A stretch of DNA of 64,000 nucleotides, taken from assembly GCF_026210795.1 (NCBI RefSeq), contig NC_089450.1, positions 1,922,001-1,986,000 on the forward strand. The letters run 5' to 3'. Source of the DNA: Rhizophagus irregularis (Eukaryota; Glomeromycota; Glomeromycetes; Glomerales; Glomeraceae). Below the pieces are notes generated by a model. That model did not search any database. It saw only the letters and a program-made list of their open reading frames with translations, and was not told where the DNA came from. This document shows, in pieces, positions 45,823 through 56,167 of the stretch (the first letter of the stretch is position 1; every line of letters starts with the position of its first letter). The translations under genes were made by a program, and so were the position numbers.

Positions 45823-46341
45823 ATGATGCAAAATTCTTCAACCGAATACCCCGAATACTCCGGATACCACCCTTTTGAAGTCGCAAATGATTTTAATGAT
45901 CCGCCATACGAAAACACTCTCTTAACACACCCACCACTAACTCAACGCAATGTTTCTCAACAAAATAATAACTTTTCTATGCACCAAAATCTCCAAATCT
46001 TTTCCAATTCTTTTAATGCATTTGAAGAAAATATTAACAGACAACTTAATGAACTTAAAAGGTTATTAAATCAGATAAGACAATTTATTATCGCGCAACA
46101 ACCACAACAAACTTCTATGCCTCGTCGTATATACCGAAACCATGCCCCCAGACCTCATCCTTATTTGAATGAACGTCCTTTAGTTTCTTCTCGTACGCCA
46201 ACTATTCGTTATGCTGCACCAGCGTACCGTCATACTACCGAACAACTCTCTTCACCGGATGCTCTTCATCGTCAACAAACTAACGTTCCTGCTGAGACAA
46301 CTGATGATACTCAGGATTATGAGTTTTGGGAAAACTCGTAA
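45823..46341 (+). CDS. Unrecognised Gln/Asn-rich small protein, intact copy D
   Basis: An intronless frame of 172 residues. The N-terminal third is acidic and Tyr/Pro-rich (NSSTEYPEYSGYHPFEVAND). It is followed by a Gln/Asn-rich middle (RNVSQQNNNFSMHQNLQIFS). Then comes a likely amphipathic or coiled-coil helix at residues about 67-93 (FEENINRQLNELKRLLNQIR). The C-terminal half is basic and Arg/Pro/Thr-rich (RIYRNHAPRPHPYLNER, VSSRTPTIRY), ending DYEFWENS. There is no signal peptide, membrane segment or known domain. A second ATG at codon 2 aligns with the starts of other copies. It shares an upstream block with copy H and differs from it by in-frame indels, which argues for selection on the protein. 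I do not recognise the family and assign no function. Self-association through the helix is a guess. Confidence 0.7.
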   Translation: MMQNSSTEYPEYSGYHPFEVANDFNDPPYENTLLTHPPLTQRNVSQQNNNFSMHQNLQIFSNSFNAFEENINRQLNELKRLLNQIRQFIIAQQPQQTSMPRRIYRNHAPRPHPYLNERPLVSSRTPTIRYAAPAYRHTTEQLSSPDALHRQQTNVPAETTDDTQDYEFWENS

Positions 46342-46747
46342 ATTTGTATACAGACAGTCTATTACAGTATACAAATTATATGGCTTTATAATAAAATACG
46401 ATCTATGTTCTTTATTTTTTTTTTGTTTTTTTCTTATTTCATTTTTATACTTTGTTATTTCTTTAATATTTATATTTTATACTATCATATTTTTTTTATA
46501 TCTTATCTCATAAATACATAATATAAATTTATATCAAGAAGTGTGTAGTTTTGTTTCATGGAAAATTTTGCATACAAGTTATAAAAGTTGAGAATTATTT
46601 TTTTGCAATTAGAGATTAATAGTCACGCCGGCTACCATTCTCAATCGTTAATTCTAGTGATATCATAATTGAATAATTTAACATCAAAATATAAAATAAT
46701 CTGTTTTTCAGAGAGTTTTTTACTTTTTAAAAATAAAAGTCTAATTC

Positions 46748-47872
46748 TTGGCCGCATTATGTTTATAGTAAAGCGTCAGTTAATCTTACAGTGGAAAAAG
46801 TTCAGTTTCGATGTGCAAAAAATGTTGTTTATACTGTAGTACATTTCTTATAAAAAATACTCTAGTAATAAGATCCTTTGATAAAAAATACATATTCTTA
46901 TAAATTTACACTAAAACATATATTCTAACAATCATGCAAAATTCTTCAACTGAATATCCTGAATACTCCGAATATCAACCACCCTTTTGAAAAGTTAATG
47001 ATCCATGAAAACGAATCAGAAAAATTCTCGCATTCTTTGAGTATTGGTTTCGAAAGACTTATCGTTATTGAACCTCATTTGCCTTTATATAAAAAAAGCG
47101 AAACAATATTTTTTTTCTTTTTTTTTTATCGAAAATTATGTGTTGCACTCCTACATAATTCTATTCTCAATTTGACCAATAAAGCGGGTATAATCAGCCA
47201 ATTTCATAATATAGTAGGGAACACCCATCATTTTACTCCATACCAATAATAAATAAATCTTTTTAACAAATAAGATATTGATTACCGAGCAAAAATATTA
47301 CAAAAAAAAAAAATTACACTTTCTGAATGAAATCGCCTTCTTATCTTTTATCGTGTTAGATAATTTAAATAATCAGGAAATGCATATATATAGTATATAT
47401 ATACAGTATATATAATATATTATGTTTTATATGAGAGAAACTCAAATCTAACATATAGTTTTTGCCTTTATTCTGAACTTTACTGAGTTTTACCGAATGT
47501 ACCGACGGTCCAATATAATACAAAATAAACAATAAAGATCTTAAATATTAACAATTTCTTTCTACAATTCTACCTCACCAAAATATGATTTTCGTATTTC
47601 TAGCTATTTGATTTAGGAAATTGCAAAAATTTCACGGAAAATGAGAGATTTTTAATTGTAGGAAAAAAGAAATGACAATCTATAATTTTTTTTTTAATTT
47701 ATAGATAAATTACAATCATTGATTATTGCTACAGTCAATTGATAATACTGAATAAAAGTTTTTGACCTATTTGCTAATAAATAAAGAAATACTAAAAAAA
47801 AATAGTATCAAAATCACATGATAAAAAAGGAATTTACTGACTGACTACTAAAAAGTTAACATAATGCGGCCA
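46748..47872. repeat. 1.1-kb segment flanked by a 16-bp inverted repeat, carrying fragment E
   Basis: TTGGCCGCATTATGTT at 46748 is repeated exactly inverted at about 47857-47872, with weaker complementarity inside (GTCAGT motifs). The segment contains the promoter and first codons of the Gln/Asn-rich gene (fragment E) and an 83-codon frame at 46998-47249 that is not recognised. No clear target duplication was found. It may be a non-autonomous element that captured a gene start, or the inverted repeat may be chance. Confidence 0.4.
46934..47030 (+). pseudogene. Gln/Asn-rich family copy E, 5' fragment
   Basis: Starts ATGCAAAATTCTTCAACTG, reads NSSTEYPEYSEYQ and then hits a frame break (CCACCCTTTTGA), with a last scrap of homology GATCCATGAAAACGAATC. 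The family leader with its TATA-like motif (46849) and CTTATAAATTTACAC block is present upstream. The remaining 80% of the gene is missing. Confidence 0.7.
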
Positions 47873-48497
47873 ATAATCCGCAGCTAATGACATACTCTCA
47901 GATTTTTCTAGAATCTAGCAATATGAATTTTTTTGTTACACATGTAAGTGCAACCTATTTGCGAGTTATTTACGGAAAAATCGTTTTAGTAAAGATTAGC
48001 CTGTTTAATGCGGAGCAACTTACAGTAATTACAATAAGAACTTTTTGAATTTAATTGGTTCTATTTGAGAAAAAATTTCATTTATATAAATTATCATACA
48101 CTAATGGAGTATAAAACTCTTGTATTTGTAAAATCATTATATCTACACGTGAACATTTGGAAGGACCCAATGAGTCACTGAGTCACATCCAAGAAATAGA
48201 GTATACATACATTTTTATCATATGACCTTGTATGTATTAAAATATTAAACAGTCTTCGACAGATATCCCACATCCAATAACTATCGGTCATTAGGAATAC
48301 TGCGGTGACCAATATCCTAATATTGATTCAATATTAGATGACTATTAGATGTCTCATAAAAATATCGGATGACAAGATTCTTGAAAAAAAAAATATAATA
48401 AAATATACCGGCATTTCTTTTTTTACATCTTCCTATAAAATTTACACTATCTGTTTTCTTTAAAAATATATATATATATATATTTATACCAGTAACC

Positions 48498-50181
48498 ATG
48501 ACGCAAAAATTCTCCTTGAATATGATTTTAATGATCTCTTAACACCCACCACTTACACAACAAAAACTCTATGCACCAAAATCTCCAAATTTTTTCTAAT
48601 TCTATTAATGCATTTGAAGAAAATATTACCTTTTTTTTATATCGGTGTAAGCCAATATCCTTTTGAAGAAATTTAATAAAGTTTAAAAAAAACTGTTACT
48701 ATGATTCGCTCATAGTCTGAAGGTATTACGTAAACCATTTTTTATACGGAGTAACATCAGGAGATTATATGAGGCGAATAATAGTGTAAAGTTGTCAAAT
48801 ATGTATAATCTCTGGAAATTTATAAAAATCTATAAATATACAATTATAGTTATTTAATAAGAAGCATCTTAAAAAAAGTGTCATAAAATTTTTATGAATA
48901 TGTAGTTTCAAGTTTTATATCTTGAAATAACTTCTTGAATTAAAAAAAATATTTCGTTGATTTTGTATCTTAAAAAGTTTCATAAATTCTACATAACAGA
49001 TAAGTAGTTTCAGCGATCTACGCTCTAGAAATTTGCATAAATACATGATTTTGCATAACCCACGCGAAAATGTAAAAATATTTTGAATAATTTTGTATTT
49101 AAAGAAGTTGCGTAAAATTTACACAAATAGGTATATACGCTAAAAAAAAATTGCAGATATTAAATAATAATATATGATAACAATTAAAAATATTTTATGA
49201 ATGCAAATTGGTATTTTTATAAAAAAATTATATAAATACATTTTTATTCTAAGATAAATACGAAATATAATACTAATAATAAAAAAAAGAACAAATAGTG
49301 TAGTGGTCGGATAATGAGACTTAATATATTAATAGTTTATCTTGAATTCGGTTCGATTCTAAGGTATTCAGTTTGACTCTTAGTGTAAGTAAAAAAATAA
49401 TAAAATGCATTCAGTTCAACTCTTAGTGTAAGTAAAAAAAAATAATAAAATGTGAAAAAATTAAGAGAAAAATTTTATTAATTTTACTACATTATTTTTT
49501 ACTATTAAAAAAACTACGTCATTTTTAAAAATACACTATTTTATACTATTGAAAATTCCCCTAAATTTTTCACACTTGTATATCGTCGTAGATTTGCGTA
49601 GTTAGATCTACGCTTATTTTATTCTCCTGATGAATTTTTATTTAAGATTGATTTATGGTAAGGATTTACTACAATACTGCGGTAATATTAATTAATGATG
49701 TGTAACAAATTTTGAAAAAGAAAATTTTTTACCCTCTGAATAGACATTATGTAGGTGTTATAGAAATCTTTCACCACTGTCTTTTCCTGTAATGGAAATC
49801 TGTTCAATTAACCAGTTCTGGATAAATTAAATAATTCGTCAAACTTTAACCAAATTGAGATAAATGACAACTTGAACAAATTAATGAACTTAAATGGTTA
49901 TTAAATCAGATAAGACAATTTATTATCGCGCAACAACCATTACCACCATAACAAACTCGTCATACTGTATATACCGAAATCATGCCCCCAGATCTCATCC
50001 TTATTTGAATGAACGCCCTTTAATTTCTTCTCGTACGCCAACTATTCGTTATGCTGCACCAACGTACCGTCATACTACCGAACAACCCTCTTCACTGGAT
50101 GCTCTTCATCTTCAACAAACTAACGTTCCTGCTGAGACAACCGATTTCTCTTCTGATATTCAGGATTATGAATTTTGGTAA
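48498..50181 (+). pseudogene. Gln/Asn-rich family copy F/G, split by a 1.24-kb insert
   Basis: The 5' half (48498-48628) starts ATGACGCAAAAATTC and runs, with frameshifts, to GAAGAAAATATTA. The 3' half (49866-50181) resumes with GACAACTTGAACAAATTAAT and runs through HAPRSHPYLNERPL and RTPTIRYAAPTYRH to QDYEFW and a stop. In intact copy H these two points are adjacent, so 48629-49865 (1237 bp) is an insertion. The insert includes a tRNA-like Pol III box pair (49296-49360). The 5' half also lacks internal pieces, so this copy was already decaying or decayed afterwards. Confidence 0.75.
49296..49452 (+). mobile_element. tRNA-derived SINE-like unit (Pol III A and B boxes)
   Basis: TAGTGTAGTGG at 49296-49306 matches the tRNA A box (as in Asp/Glu/Gly-type tRNAs). 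GGTTCGATTCT at 49350-49360 matches the B box, and the 43-bp spacing is usual for a tRNA. The acceptor and anticodon stems do not pair well, so it is not a working tRNA. A 43-44 bp tail, ATTCAGTT(T/C)(G/A)ACTCTTAG followed by TGTAAGTAAAAAAA, is repeated twice in tandem at 49366-49452, ending in A-rich sequence. This is the form of a tRNA-derived SINE or its relic. Confidence 0.6.
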
Positions 50182-50291
50182 AACTTGTAATATGACTTGT
50201 ATGCAGACAGCCTATTATACAAATTATATGGCTTTATAATAGAATATTAGATTATACATTTTTCAGAATATGTATCATTTTATTTAGGTTC

Positions 50292-50474
50292 GAAGAAATT
50301 CAGTCTGATATAACAATTTGGCAGGAAATTGAATGCAAACAATCATTCGTAATGAATGAATTTAATGCTAACTTGGATGTTTTGTTAATAGATAATTCAG
50401 ATAATGAAGACTCTGATACAGAATTTTGTGAAAATGCGCTAATCAAATTCAACAATTTATTATCTTTTATTTAA
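50292..50474 (+). CDS. Unrecognised 3'-terminal reading frame (possible exon or relic)
   Basis: After an acceptor-like TTTTATTTAG the frame EEIQSDITIWQEIECKQS...DNSDNEDSDTEFCENALIKFNN runs open for 60 codons to a stop at 50474. The acidic NSDNEDSDTE stretch followed by a helical tail resembles the C-terminal ends of some DDE-type transposases, but no catalytic motif is present. It lies just after the 3' flank of copy F/G. It may be a transposase scrap; the evidence is weak. Confidence 0.3.
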   Translation, partial: EEIQSDITIWQEIECKQSFVMNEFNANLDVLLIDNSDNEDSDTEFCENALIKFNNLLSFI

Positions 50475-50964
50475 AACTAGAAGCAAATTTAGCAATTAAT
50501 AACTGTCATTTGTTGCTTATCACGTGATTAACTATACGTATTTTTTTAAAAAATTGATTTACATTAATGATCGACTAGTGTAAGTAGAATTTCAATTTTT
50601 GGTCTGTTAAAAAAATAAAATAATAATAAAATTCGGATAATGTAAATATCTGGAATTATCCGAGTACATATTATACGTTGTATATTCAAATTAACAATGT
50701 CAAGAACATGGAAGGACAAAACTAAAACACATTCTATTGGTAGTAGTAAAACAATAATAAAAAAAACCGAAGGGTTGTTACACAATAAAAGTGCAACATA
50801 TTTCCGCCTCCATCTGTTTATCGTGTTTATCGGAGTATTTTCTTATATTAAGAATGGTGTAACACTTTATAAGTCATATTTTCTGAATAACACAGTAACA
50901 CCGGTTATGCGGGGATTCATGAATTCCCCATTTTTTTTTTTTTTAAAACGATATACAATTTTGA

Positions 50965-50972
50965 TATAAATA
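50965..50972 (+). promoter_or_regulatory. TATA box of Gln/Asn-rich copy H
   Basis: TATAAATACTCCAATAACAA lies 115 bp upstream of the start codon. It is followed by AAGATTCTTGAAAAATAAAA and a CCTATAAAATTTACAC block that recurs upstream of copies A, D, E and F. Conservation across copies suggests a functional promoter and leader. Confidence 0.6.
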
Positions 50973-51079
50973 CTCCAATAACAAGATTCTTGAAAAATAA
51001 AATAAACATTTATTTTTTTTTTTACATTTTCCTATAAAATTTACACTATTTTTTTTCTTAAAAAAACATACCAGTAATC

Positions 51080-51601
51080 ATGACGCAAAATTCTTCAACT
51101 GAATATTCTGAATACCACGATGCAAATAATTTTAATGATCCACCATACGAAAACGAATCTGTCACTCTCTTAACACACCCACCACTAACTCAACGCAATG
51201 TTTCTCAACAAAATAATAACTTTTCTATGCACCAAAATCTCCAAATCTTTTCTAATTCTATTAATGCATTTGAAGAAAATATTAGTAGACAACTTGAACA
51301 AGTTAATGAACTTAAAAGGTTATTAAATCAGATAAGACAATTTATTATCGCGCAACAACCATCACCACCACCACAACAAACTTCTATGCCTCATCGTATA
51401 TACCGAAACCATGCCCCCAGACCTCATCCTTATTTGAATGAACGTTTAGTTTCTTCTCGTACGCCAACTATTCGTTATGGAGCACCAACGTACCGTCATA
51501 CTACCGAACAACTCTCTTCACCGGATGCTCTTCATTGTCAACAAACTAACGTTCTTGCTGAGACAACCTCTTCCGATATTCAGGATTATGAATTTTGGTG
51601 A
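51080..51601 (+). CDS. Unrecognised Gln/Asn-rich small protein, intact copy H
   Basis: An intronless frame of 173 residues, paralogous to copy D. It has the same layout: a Tyr-rich acidic start (NSSTEYSEYHDANNFND), a Gln/Asn-rich middle, a predicted helix FEENISRQLEQVNELKRLLN, then a basic Arg/Pro-rich half and the end QDYEFW. Compared with copy D it gains three residues (ESV), three in the helix (EQV) and four (SPPP). It loses residues near the N terminus and one in NERPL. All differences keep the frame, while five other copies in the island are disrupted. No known domain or targeting signal is present and the function is unknown. Confidence 0.7.
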   Translation: MTQNSSTEYSEYHDANNFNDPPYENESVTLLTHPPLTQRNVSQQNNNFSMHQNLQIFSNSINAFEENISRQLEQVNELKRLLNQIRQFIIAQQPSPPPQQTSMPHRIYRNHAPRPHPYLNERLVSSRTPTIRYGAPTYRHTTEQLSSPDALHCQQTNVLAETTSSDIQDYEFW

Positions 51602-52034
51602 AACTTGTAATTATAACTTGTATACGGATACAGATTATATGGCTTTATAATAAAATATTAAATTATACATTTCTCAGAATTATTTCTCTTTGTTTTTTTT
51701 CTTATTCATTTTTTATACTTTATTATTTCTTTATATTTATACTATTTATATTTTTCTATGCTTAGTATTAAATAAACTTACTCATCTTATCTCATAAATA
51801 CATAAGACAAATTAAGTTTTTGATTTTTATCAGGAAGTGTGAAGTTTTGTTTCATGGAAAATTTTGCATACAAGTTATGATAGTTGAGAAATTTTTTCCC
51901 GGCAATTAGAGATTAATATTCACATATCATTCTTTCGCATAAATGACAGCGGTAACATCTTGCGATTCTCTTTACTCCATTACTTCTTCCCATATTATTC
52001 CCATTCATACTCCTCTCCAGAATACAAAAGTGAA

Positions 52035-52249
52035 GCAAAAGTATCGATCCTGACCCTGTACGACATATTAACTTTGATCATTGGTGATTCAATATTACTT
52101 ATATTGTTAGCTTATCGTAACAATTTCTAGATTCCCACGAATATTTTTTTGTTGTTGCACAGCAAACACTAAAAAACCAGGAAATAGGACCGATGAAAAG
52201 GCGTAATTTTAGAAAATAGCACCTGATGGATCAAGAGCGATACATTTGC
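52035..52249. mobile_element. 215-bp Mutator-like MITE related to the 23.9 kb element
   Basis: Terminal inverted repeats GCAAAAGTATCGATCCTGAC (left) and GCAAATGTATCGCTCTTGAT (right, inverted). The flanking 9-mers AAAAGTGAA and AAAAGGGAT match at 7 of 9 positions, consistent with an old 9-bp target duplication. It shares the GCAAA(A/T)GTATCG end with the elements at 23903 and 45261. No coding capacity. Confidence 0.7.
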
Positions 52250-52903
52250 AAAAGGGATGTGGCACGGACAACAAATATTTTTCATGAAAAATTTTCACTC
52301 ACCCTCACGCGGCGGTACCGTGACGTAAAGTTACGTGTCTGTCGTTTTAATTTTTTTTTCTTTAACCTTTAACAGTGATACACGATGCATCATCAGCTTC
52401 AAGAATATCTAGAAGGAAAAAAAAACGAAATCCGCGCAACGAAAGTCATTTGTTGTCCTCCAATTCCAAAATATAGCGAATCGAGTTTTTCCAACAAAGG
52501 TTTAAATCAAATATGATTTAAAAAACTTTTTATTTAATAGAAAACTTTATGATTGATTAATTTATCAGAATTCTATTAATAATTACTCCATTCCTTATTT
52601 TTTTTAAAAACATATAAAAAATATATATATATATATATATATATACTGTACATAAATGATATATGTACGCCATATTATAACACTTTAGAACATATTTTCT
52701 AACATGTAAAAAATTTTCAAAGTTTTCCAAAAAGGTACTCATTTTTTCAATATTGCAAAAAAAAAAAAAAAAAAAATATTTAATTTATCAAGTAGTTACT
52801 GATACTTTTTAGTACCTGAAGAAACACCTATACAAAAACTTGCCCGAAAATGGGGTAAAAGTATGTATGATACAAACATTAATAATCAATAATCCAATTT
52901 TAG

Positions 52904-53403
52904 ATGCAATCATCGAGTAATATTTCCTATGTATTTAGTGCCATTGGATCTACCCGTTGCGCTTAGAGATGATAATATAGCCAAGATTGCACTTTATGCC
53001 GTGAAAAAAGTAATGGCAGTCGAGGATCCTGCGATTGTTATACAATGGAATTTCGCAGGATTCAACGATGTTCCCGCGGTGCCCGGATTTAGAAACGGTG
53101 ATATGAACCAATCAAAGCAAGCTATAGTCACACACTTTATAGAACATGGAGGAGTAGATGTCAAAAATTTAAATACTGTATTTGTGTTTAGAAGTAATAA
53201 TGAACTTGGAGAGGCCGAAAACAAACTTCCAAAATGGTATGAAAAAATTTCATTATATATAAATTTATAACTGAATTCCATACACATGTTTTTCTTATTC
53301 TTTATTATAGGGTTCGCCATCAGAATGGTGTCCCGGATGTTTGTGAATCTGCAGTAATTCACAAAGTGACATCATCAGGTCAAATTGATGTTACAATTTT
53401 CAG
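52904..53403 (+). CDS. Unrecognised two-exon protein fragment
   Basis: Exon 52904-53236 follows an acceptor (CCAATTTTAG) and reads CNHRVIFPMYLVPLDLPVAL, then KIALYAVKKVMAVEDPAIV and QWNFAGFNDVPAVPGF. Its donor, TG|GTATGA, joins in phase to exon 53311-53403 (VRHQNGVPDVCESAVIHKVT, SSGQIDVTIFR), which ends at another donor, AG|GTATGC. Splice sites are intact at all four borders and the composition is that of a normal protein. No upstream start exon or downstream exon was found: an ATG lies within the first exon at 52929, and 53404-54400 shows nothing matching. It could be part of a gene whose other exons I missed, or a truncated duplicate. I do not recognise the protein. Confidence 0.5.
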
Positions 53404-55325
53404 GTATGCATTTAATCGATAATAGAATGTAGTGAAATTAACGTATGTACTTCATCATAAGTTCTGTTTATACGAGTTTTAATAAAGTATTTTTAATAAA
53501 ATAAGAATCATTTCATAATTTTTATCGATCATATATTAACATAATTATTGTTTCAAAACTATTAATAAAATGTAATTGTAATTTATTATAATAAATCTCG
53601 AAAAATCGTAATCGTTTTATTAGAAGATTTATTTAGTATATCTTTTGAAGTACATGATTTGAGAATTTTTTTGTGGTACTTTTGATGATTTAGTTTTTAA
53701 AAGGGCAAGTAATTAAACCATATCTATATTAACCAAAAAACTGATCTATTGTGGGTACTTATTTTTACGATTAGCGTAAATTATAAAGTTAACGATCGAT
53801 AATAATACACTAATAGGAAAAAGAATCACAAACGTGATTGCTACAATTTTATTTGACATGTATATAAAGACTTACTTAATAATTTAAATCGGCATCCTGA
53901 ATACACTTTTACCATAGTGTACGGTGAACTTTCTTTAATGACTATTCTGTTACTCATGAATTTATTATTTTTAAATATAATTCCATCAAATTATTTTGAT
54001 TTAAATAGTTTTATAAGCATTAAAAATAGAGCTTCGAATCTGACCTGGCAGATCGGGTGACCCCACGGGTTGTCCAGAAATATTCATCAAATTCATGACC
54101 CGTATTACAAACCATTCATACCCCAGTGTAAAGGGTAGTCCTGTGGTCATGGTAAACTACGGATACTAAAACGGCGAATTGTATTCCGAAATAATGTGCC
54201 ATCACCCGGGCACCCACACCTCTACCTTCTATATTGTAAAGCTGATCTATTTTTGTTCCTTTGGATTTGGTAACATATCTTTTTGTATTATTAGGTTTAA
54301 TGACATTATTAATTTTTTCGAAGTTGTTATATTCAATTATATAACCAGTATCGAATGTGGTTTAATATAAAAAAGTATCCCATTGATTATGATGATTATA
54401 TAATAATAATAATAAACACCAAAACAACACAGGGATAAAAATAATTTGCAGGGGAGGAAAAAATGCACAGCTCTAATAGCACACCCATTATTTTTATTTC
54501 ACCTTTCTTTGCTACATGTCCATGATTCATTTTTTCTTTAAATAAAAAGTTCCATAATGACTCAATGCAAATAGGGAGCTTGTGAAGGTTATACAACTAA
54601 AATTTATAGAGAAAGAAATTAATGAACAAAGTAGATACCCTGTATAATATGGAAGAAATAATTGTACTTACCCTTTTAAAAAATAATATCGTTGTTCAAT
54701 CCAGTAGTGTATTCATCGTAATTTTTCCCACAAATATTACATCCATATTGTTCACAATTTATGATCTTGATTTCTCGAGATTTGGTTCAAATTATCCATT
54801 ATAGATAATGACGAATTCCACTTTCGACAGCTTTCGACAGGCTGGTTTGAATCTTTAACTCTCATGGAGAACATTAACCAAAAACAGCTGATAAATTCTT
54901 TTGAATTTCATTGTTAGGTGACAATATAGTTCGGAGAATCTAATACCACAGTTTGCTGCAATATAAATCTGGCTAACTGACTTAAATAATGTAAGTTACT
55001 ATGACGGTTCTCTAAAATATCTCAAAATCTTAAAATAGGCACGTTAAACAAGTGAGTTTGAATGAAACTTTTATGTTTTCAACTCATTTAACGTTGAACT
55101 GAACCAATACTTACATACAGTAAGTACGTTCTAATAATTAGGCGTAGTAAATGTAAAAAATTTTTACATCGGATGACTGAAAAAAATAGATTGGAATAAA
55201 AGATTGTTCACCCATATACTCTGGCCTTTGTGGAAGCACTTTTGTAAGGCTCAGCATTAAATAATAATTTATCTATGTTCTTAATATTAATAACGTCTTC
55301 CTTCATCTCAGAAGAAATCCTTGAT
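53404..55325. other. Unassigned DNA with a G+C-richer patch
   Basis: No gene was recognised. A patch at about 54035-54235 (GGGTGACCCCACGGGTTGTC, CACCCGGGCACCCACACC) is clearly richer in G+C than its surroundings and may be the edge of a repeat. CTTTCGACAG occurs twice in tandem at about 54820-54840. Confidence 0.4.
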
Positions 55326-55910
55326 GAGTCTCTGTATAATCTAATTATTATGCGCTCTTTTTTAACTAATTAAAAATATATCCTGGGCTTTAGGGTATAT
55401 CCATACCCTTCAAAGAGTGGAAGAGAGTAATTATGTGTAAAATTGGTCTTTAATATGCTGACTATAGGGAGAAATATAATTCTGCTGGAGCTGATTCCCA
55501 GAATAAGGTGTAAAAACGTTACTCTTTTGTAAAGTTGAGCCTCTGTATAATCTAATTATTCTGTGCTCTTCCCTCTCCTTTTTTAACTTATTATTAAGAA
55601 TATATCCTAGGCTTTAGGGGTATATCTATACCCTTCAAAGCGTGGAAGAGAGTAATTCCGTGTAAAATTGTTCTTTAATATGCTGACTATAGGGAGAAAT
55701 ATAATTCTAAATTGGAGCTGATTCCCGGAATAAGGTGCAAAACGTTACTCTTCTGTTAGGATGAGCCTCTGTATAATCTAATTATTCTGTGCTCTTCCCT
55801 CTCCTTTTTCAACTTATTAAGAATATATCCTGGATTTTAGGGTATATCTATACTCTTCAAAGCCCAGAATAAGGTGCAAAAACGTTACTCTTCTGTAAGA
55901 ATGTAAGGAT
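55326..55910. repeat. Tandem repeat, units of about 211-226 bp, 2.6 copies
   Basis: Units start at 55326, 55537 and 55763 with GAG(T/C)CTCTGTATAATCTAAT and include GGCTTTAGGGTATATC, GTGGAAGAGAGTAATT, TATGCTGACTATAGGGAG and AATAAGGTG(T/C)AAAAACGTT. The third unit has lost about 90 bp between CTTCAAAGC and CCAGAATAAGG. Two copies of AAGGCTCAGCATTAAA flank the wider region (about 55247 and 56279). No coding sequence is visible. Confidence 0.8.
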
Positions 55911-56167
55911 GGACATCTTAGAGATACTTGTATAATAAATATCATTGATGTGGCTAAATCTTACCTCATAAAAGTCTATAAAGTAGGATTTTGAGTATTG
56001 TTGTTGTTTGAATTATTTAATTTGAAACATTTTAAAGTTAGGGGTTGAGTCTAAAAGCGGATATCTTGGCCATTAAGGACAAGAACTTCAGAAGTACTTG
56101 TGAACCATCAGGATATTCTTCAAGAATTTTACGTAAACAATTAGTATAAGTTCATACGATATCATAT

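Noticed and set aside
46998-47249. 83-codon frame starting MIHENESEKF
   Set aside because: It overlaps the decayed end of family fragment E and passes through a T-run encoding poly-Phe. Not supportable as a gene.
53404-54400. Third exon for the orphan fragment
   Set aside because: No acceptor followed by a sensible open segment was found. The short frame at 54179-54370 is hydrophobic and unrelated.
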